This document shows, piece by piece, positions 58,626 through 64,000 of a stretch of 64,000 bases of DNA. A program made the position numbers and the translations under genes. A model generated the notes under the pieces. That model was not told where the DNA came from and did not search any database. It saw nothing but the letters and a program-made list of their open reading frames with translations. The first letter of the stretch is position 1. Each line of letters begins with the position of its first letter. Source of the DNA: Delphinapterus leucas (taxonomy: Eukaryota > Chordata > Mammalia > Artiodactyla > Monodontidae); the NCBI RefSeq assembly GCF_002288925.2, contig NW_022098058.1, forward strand, positions 878,021-942,020. The letters are read 5' to 3'.

Positions 58626-59454
58626 TGCCCAGCTCTCCAGCTCGTGCTCTGCGTCTGTCCACCTGAATCCACCAGAGCTTTGCACCAAAGAGCTGAGATC
58701 CAAGCGCCCACCTAGTGCGTCCACATCCTGCTCCTCAAGGCCGACGCCTACACTCCTAGTTAGAAACAAAGTTACTGGGAAGCAAGGCGGGAGGTTGCGC
58801 CCTGCACCTGCCTGCTGGGTTCCAGCACAGGTGGACGGGGTCTGCATCCTTGAGATGTTACAGAGCAGCAGATGGAGGCACCTGGGCCACACTGAGGGTC
58901 CCCTGAAGCTTCTCCCCCAGCCTCCAGCCCAGAGAGGGACAGGGTCACCCCAAAGCAACTATCTCAGAAACACACAGAGCATGCAGGAGATGTGCTAATG
59001 CCTTAGCAAAGACTTCATCTTATAAACTAAGTTCAAACCAGGTTGGTTACTGGTCATTCCTATGTGATGAGTGTTGCCCTGCCATTGCTCAGGACGGCCA
59101 GACCCTTTGCTTCAGAATTTCTCTCCCTTCTGGCACACAACAGCCCGTGATGCAACTGAAGACAGAGCTCCTATCTCCCACCCCTGATTCTGAAGGTAAG
59201 GCCCGAAACTCCTGCATCGTTCTCCACATGACAGGGGGAATCCTCTCAGCTGCCTGGGGGGCTTCACTCATCCCAAAGAGCTCTAGCTGGCCAGTGTTAT
59301 CCAAAAATAAGAGAGCAGAGCCCAATACTCTAGTGATGGTGTGTAGCCAAAGCAGAAAAGACGGGGACTTTCCCTTCCCGAGTTGGATGTCAAAGGAACC
59401 CACGGATGCATTAACTGTCCAAGCAACTATTCCAAACTTCCCAGTTTGGAAAGA
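58626..59454. other. Intergenic, no gene seen
   Basis: No supported feature. Confidence 0.4.
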
Positions 59455-59700
59455 GCATCAGCTTTGAAGTCAGTTCAGAGGTACATTCAAAACCCAGGTC
59501 AGCCACTGATCGGTCTGCTGTGTGACCTCGAGTAGGTCAAATCACCTCTCTGAGCTTCAGTTCCCTCATCTCTAAAGTGTCCATCATGATACTGACCTCA
59601 TACGGTTGTTGGGACAATCTCATTAAAAGAGAACGCATTGAAAGAACCCAGCATGGAACATGAGCTCAGTAAGTGGGAGCCACGACTCCTATTACCACTA
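59455..59700 (+). repeat. MIR SINE, nearly full length
   Basis: 'agcatcagctttgaagtcag', 'gctgtgtgacctcgagtagg', 'tgagcttcagttccctcatc', 'catacggttgttgggacaat' and a tail: all MIR segments in order. Confidence 0.85.
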
Positions 59701-61379
59701 AAAGCATTAAACCCTAAGCTGTTTTCCCACATGCTGTGCCCCCTTCCTGTACCAACCGCACCAAGGTGAGTACAGAGGTCACAGAATGTCACAGCTGAAA
59801 CTGCTCTCAGATACCGACTTAGCTCCATGGTTCTAACTCCACTGGGAATCATTGGGAAGAATGACATCCTGTTGCCTGTGGGGTCAGCAGACGACGGAGC
59901 CCACTCCCAGAATGAAAAGCTCAACAGGCGCAACTACGCTAAAGGCACCAAGACGCTGGCTGCGTACCTGTGCGAAGCGTCCCGGCTGAAGAACTGAGCA
60001 CCGCCCTCGTCCCGCCACCTCGCGCTCTTCCCGTAGCTCAGGAAAGCGGAAGCCCGTCTCTCTTTCCCTCTCTTCAGACTCTCCAGGCCTCCAGGAGTGG
60101 ACGCGAGAGCACCCACCTGTCTCAGGATGGAGTTACCTATTCCGGCAGCGATAAATGTTCAGTCCTGGGGGCCTGTAAACGACCCTGGGTGACAGCTGAG
60201 TTCTCGGTGGTGTCTCAAGAAAATAGCCAAGGCCTAAAAGCACAAGTTCTTCTGTAGAAAGTTCTGGTCGATGTCCACTGAGCTAAAGAGAAGCCTTGGT
60301 GCTTCCTGGTCCCACCTCTGCCCCCAGTCAGGGTCGCACACACTTGGAACATTGAGTCGCGGGTACCTGGTGCCTCAAGGGCCACCCTTTCTGTCCCCTA
60401 CTGTCTCGGGCACATTCTGTCCTTTTCTCAAGACCTTAACCGTTACTGGTGTCCCACGTCCTCTCTTTATTACAATCCCTCAAAACCTAAACCTATTAGG
60501 AGGGTTACTTGGTCTCAATCTGAGTTGCTAAATAAAAAGTAAAAACTGAAAAAAAAAAAAAACCCTACCATCTCACAGGCCCAATCAGAGACCAATTAAA
60601 TCAGGGCACAGGGTGCGGGCATCTGTGTTTTCTTAGACCAGTCTCCTCACTTTACAGGGGCGGACAGGAAGCCCAGAAAGGTGAAGCGAGTGTCTGCTGA
60701 TCTCTTCCAGCGTGATACTGCGGCATCAGCCCAGCGTTTCAGGTATCAGAATACCTTGGGGCCTCTGATTCTATCAGCCAATGTCGAGGTCCCTTCCGGC
60801 CAACAGGTTTGACTGGCTTGTCTTCCGTACCCTCACCGATCCCTCTTCTGTGCAGACAGGACAAGCCCTTAAAGGCTTTGTGTGATGGGCAGAGATGGGC
60901 AAGGAGAACGGGCACATTCCAGGGGGTAGGAACGGAGGGGCTCCTCACCGCTGCCCGAATGCTCAGAGCCTTCTCACGTCCTGGCCCAGCTCCCTGGCCT
61001 CCAGCGCAAGCTGCTCTCTCACGGAGAAAGCACTTCTCCCTCCCCACCGGCTGTTTCCCACTCTGGGGCCTTATCCCCTGCCTCAGCCCCAGCCGAGTCG
61101 GAGCCCCCCCCCCAACATTAAACAATTCAAGGGCTATTCATCGAGCACCTATGGGCCAGGGACTCTCCTAGGCACGGAGTTACTACAGTGAGGGGGCCGA
61201 GCTGGTACCTGCCAGCGCGCAAGCCGCGCGTCCCAAGTCGGACCATAACCCGTCCCAGGAAGAGGCCACCCCTCGTCACCTCCTACCAGAGGCCCAACTA
61301 CTTGCTAGGCAAGGGAGAGCCACTGGGGAGGCACACACTGGACAAACCAGAGCTGGTCTAGAGGACCGCAGAGTTCAGG
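59701..61379. other. Intergenic with mildly CpG-enriched patches, no gene seen
   Basis: CpG-richer spots at about 59930-60060 and 61200-61260. A reversed MIR-like phrase ('cctcactttacaggggcgga') near 60645. Frames are short with no family motif. Confidence 0.4.
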
Positions 61380-61469
61380 GGGTGCAGACTCTCAGAAGTA
61401 CGCGCGTTTAGGTAGCGGTTCCTTTTTAGCTGAGAAAACACTGCTGCAGAAGCATGGCCTTCGCTGATT

Positions 61470-61605
61470 CCGAACCCTGACGTGAGCAGCGTGCGCGTCG
61501 GAGTGAAGCTGTTGCTGATTGGCTGTTAGGAGCCTCTGAAGTGAAGGTGTTGCTGATTGGCTGTTAGGAGCCTCTGAAGTGAAGGTGTTGCTGATTGGCT
61601 GAATT
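61470..61605. promoter_or_regulatory. Promoter-like block: CRE-like site plus three inverted CCAAT boxes
   Basis: TGACGTGA at 61478-61485 is followed by ATTGG at 61518, 61556 and 61594, each in the context gctgattggctg, the reverse of cagccaatcagc, a near-ideal NF-Y site. Spacing is exactly 38 bp because they lie in a tandem repeat. Surroundings (gcgtgcgcgtcgg) are CpG-rich. Whether any transcript starts here is unknown. Confidence 0.45.
61503..61601 (+). repeat. 38-bp tandem repeat, 2.6 units
   Basis: Units at 61503-61540 and 61541-61578, and a 23-bp partial at 61579-61601. The first two differ by one base (gaagctg versus gaaggtg). Confidence 0.96.
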
Positions 61606-61684
61606 CAGATGGGAAGCGTGGGCTTGGGTGTATGGCTGGTGGGGGAGGTGTAGCGACCGTACTGCGAGGAGCTATGGCCTGAGT

Positions 61685-61800
61685 CAGTCTATTCTCTTTT
61701 TTTTTCATTTTTAAACTTTTTGACTTTTTTTTTTTAAGTGAAGTATAGTTAATTTACAGTGTTATTCCTGTCTTGATGTTAGCGTATGGGAACTCCCCCC
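61685..61800 (-). repeat. T-rich run and short L1 3'-end-like piece
   Basis: Two T-runs, then 'aagtgaagtatagttaattt' and acagtgttattcctg, resembling the reversed end of an L1 3' UTR. Confidence 0.45.
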
Positions 61801-63749
61801 ATCCCCCAAGTACGCCTCTGGGTCCTTTCTCAGCCAAGTCTGGGTTCTGAAAGGGGGACACCCCAATACCTAAATTCAGGAAGCTCATGGTCTGCTTAGG
61901 AATTCGGGGCACACTCCTAAAAATGGAACCAGTGGGCCTAGGCATGGTGTTCATCCAGCAAACGATTATGGTATGGACTCCAGCTGTGTTTTAGTCCATG
62001 TGGAAGCACTGGTGGCCACACAGAGCCCTAAACTCAAGGCCAATAGGAGAAGGGTCACGAGTAAAATACAAAAATAAAATAAAATAGGGCTTTGGAATTG
62101 AAGCATCTCTGAACGGAAAGCTGACAGGAACCTCAGAGTGTGTGCTCCAGCCTCCTCGTTTAAAGGGTAGGAAAACCTGATTCCCAGAGGAGGTAACTAA
62201 AACGCCCATGTTCATAAAGCACGTTAGTTGACAAAGTGGGACCCAGGTATCCTGACTCCTGGTCCACTTCTTTACTGAAACCTACTGCCCATGAACAAGG
62301 AGAAAGGAGGAGCTGACTGCTCTCATGTAAGGTAATGGGGGAAAGCCTCATGGGGCAGCTGGGGCTGCACCTGGGCTTCGAGGGGAAGGGCATGACGAGC
62401 AAAGGCATGAGTACAGAACCCCCTTGCACCTGCTCATCCAGGCACCCCATTTCCTCACACCAGCCCCACTGTTTTTCTCCTGCCTCTGCCCTAGTGCCTG
62501 GCTCCCTCTTGCTGGAGTATTCACACCTGGAGACCTGAATTCCAGGAGGCACATCAACCGGGATTTCTACATTGCATTTGCAGGTCTGTCCCACCGGGGA
62601 AAGAGCGCGATGAGAGGATGCCAGGGAGGTCCCCAGGTACTGGGCAGGCACCCAGGGCCTCCCCTCCTCCCCTTGCTCTGGAGCAGCTCTTCCACCGTCC
62701 TCTACAGATGCTCATGTGGGGCGAGCAGCAACAGCCCCCTTGCTGGCAGCAGCAGTCACAGGCTGGGAGTGGCTTGCGACCTGAGAGAGGTTATGGAGGC
62801 ACAGCCTGTCCTCGATGCTCACAGACACCTTCTGCCCCTTCATATCTGAGCCTGGCCCCACCCTGCTCCGTGGCTCCTCCCAAAGCCCCAACCCCTCCCC
62901 CAAACCTGCTCTCTGATGTAGTCCTCCTTCCCTCTTGCAGAAGGACACATGTCCAGGTGCTGGAGATAAAGAAAAACATCAAGGTGGATCCTGTGCCCTC
63001 AAGTAATCATGAACAAGTCAGAGAAAGAGATCTAACGAATATATATGAAAGTCGAACAACATGGCAGGTGCTGTGCTGGGCACTTCCATGTTTTATTTAA
63101 CTCACAGTGCCGAGAGGTAGAGACGGTTTGTGGTGGACAGAACCCTAAGATGGCGCGCCCAAATTCCCATCCCCTGGCTCTGGTGGCCATCGCCCCTCTG
63201 ATGGGACTTCCCTTGCCAATTCCTGCTGCCATCCTCTACTTTTCAGGGCTAACACCATGGCTACTTAGAGACAGAAGCTGGAAGAGCTGAGCAACAGGAA
63301 CAAGCTGTGCTTTCACATCTGGCAGGGACAGGGAGGTTCCCCAGGGAAGCTGAGAACAGCTGCCCCGGAAGTGAGCAAGGAGATGGCACCAGCTGGCCAG
63401 GGGTGGCAGGGGGCAGGGGAGGGGGCAGGAATCCGCACCCGCTCCAGCTCCTACCGTGGGTGATGCCTTGGCCGCTGCACAACCCACTGCTCGCTGCTCA
63501 CTTCAGACTGGCAGGAAGCAGACGAGGGCGATGTTCCTTCAAAATTATCAGCTCCCTGCAATTCCCTGCTCCAGGCCTCCTCGACCCAGAAAAACAGACC
63601 AGCACAGAACGGTGCGCCCATCTGGACTCACAGAGACACTTTATCCAGCTCTTCAGGAAGCCATGGGAGGAGAAATGAAAAGGACAGAACAAGCAAGGCC
63701 ATGTGCACTTTCAATCAGTCACTGGCTCCCGGAATGTTCTAGCAGGAGG
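61801..63749. other. Intergenic, no gene seen
   Basis: Includes a MIR-like reversed phrase near 62165 and possible LTR-like text near 63125 (ggtggacagaaccctaagatgg). Overlapping short frames only. Confidence 0.35.
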
Positions 63750-63769
63750 GGGGTCTAAAGATCATTTTG

Positions 63770-63870
63770 CTACTGAGAAGACTAAGGCCAGAGAAGGAAA
63801 ATGATTTGCCCTGAATCACACAGGCGAGCTGTGGCAGAGCCTGGCTTATGGCCCAAGTCTCCTCTGCCTC
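63770..63870 (-). repeat. MIR SINE fragment
   Basis: The plus strand reads 'gaagactaaggccagagaag', 'gatttgccctgaatcacaca', 'ggcgagctgtggcagagcct', the reversed MIR core. Confidence 0.65.
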
Positions 63871-63911
63871 CTGTAATCAAGCCTCTGTATTTCTTCCTTA
63901 CCCACCCCACA

Positions 63912-63990
63912 ACGTGTGTGTGCCTGTGTGCGTGTACACACACACACACACATATAATATACGTACATAAAGACACATACACACATATAG
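63912..63990 (+). repeat. GT/AC microsatellite with inverted symmetry
   Basis: A GT-rich arm (63913-63935) meets an AC arm (63936-63952) at a gtac centre, followed by AT/AC-rich sequence. Confidence 0.85.
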
Positions 63991-64000
63991 GATTCTCAAA

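Noticed and set aside
60739..61191. Overlapping frames of 98-128 codons as a possible new gene
   Set aside because: Frames are open on both strands at once, with no conserved motif and no convincing splice or start context. GC content alone explains them.
61503..61601. CRISPR-like array from the regular 38-bp repeats
   Set aside because: The repeats are contiguous without spacers, and the DNA is mammalian nuclear sequence.

Overview
This is a stretch of mammalian nuclear DNA, almost certainly from a cetacean. Dispersed tRNA-derived SINEs carry the CHR-type body ('cttccctggtgg' head, 'ggaagatcccacatgccgc' middle), a family typical of whales and dolphins. LINE-1 3' ends of cetartiodactyl type are also frequent. 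The only protein gene seen is at the extreme left edge. Bases 391 to 1 on the minus strand encode the first 130 residues of the oxytocin receptor (OXTR), from the initiator Met through TM1, TM2 and the first part of TM3. The rest of the gene lies outside the window. A CpG-rich stretch to about 1.75 kb holds a good splice acceptor upstream of the start codon and should contain the 5' noncoding exons and promoter. To the right of that is OXTR upstream intergenic DNA with no other convincing gene.

The largest structural feature is a direct tandem duplication. Bases 3431-13236 recur at 13235-23040 with a constant offset of 9804 bp, and I see no differences, even in a (GT)22 microsatellite and a 16-base poly-T. 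The junction joins a 24-bp GA-rich minisatellite to the 3' UTR of an antisense LINE-1 with 2 bp of shared sequence. It is either a very recent duplication or an assembly artefact. Each copy carries L2 and MIR fossils, a Z-DNA-prone CG/TG/CG block beside a polypurine tract, a Tigger1 transposon remnant with a small element nested in it, and an old L1 fragment.

From 22.8 to 28.8 kb lies a nearly full-length antisense L1 with defective ORF1 and ORF2 and a SINE in its 5' UTR. From 29.5 to 32.4 kb, old L1 sequence is interrupted by a SINE, by a U6 snRNA/L1 chimeric retrocopy with a perfect 13-bp target-site duplication, and by a younger L1. The 42.2-45.5 kb region is another stack of old L1 interrupted by SINEs and two short L1 3' ends with target duplications. 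A MER1-type hAT element (46463-47079), a MER5A-like element split by a SINE (51239-51796) and a 5'-truncated antisense L1 split by a SINE (53.5-55.8 kb) follow.

The remaining single-copy DNA (roughly 32.4-42.2, 47.1-50.0, 52.2-53.5 and 55.8-64.0 kb) shows only MIR/L2/MaLR fossils and simple repeats. One promoter-like exception at about 61.47-61.60 kb combines a CRE-like site with three inverted CCAAT boxes at an exact 38-bp spacing. Repeat names come from recognising sequence by eye; no database was searched. I did not find a new multi-gene system here. The best leads are the tandem duplication, the U6-L1 chimera and the CCAAT repeat block.
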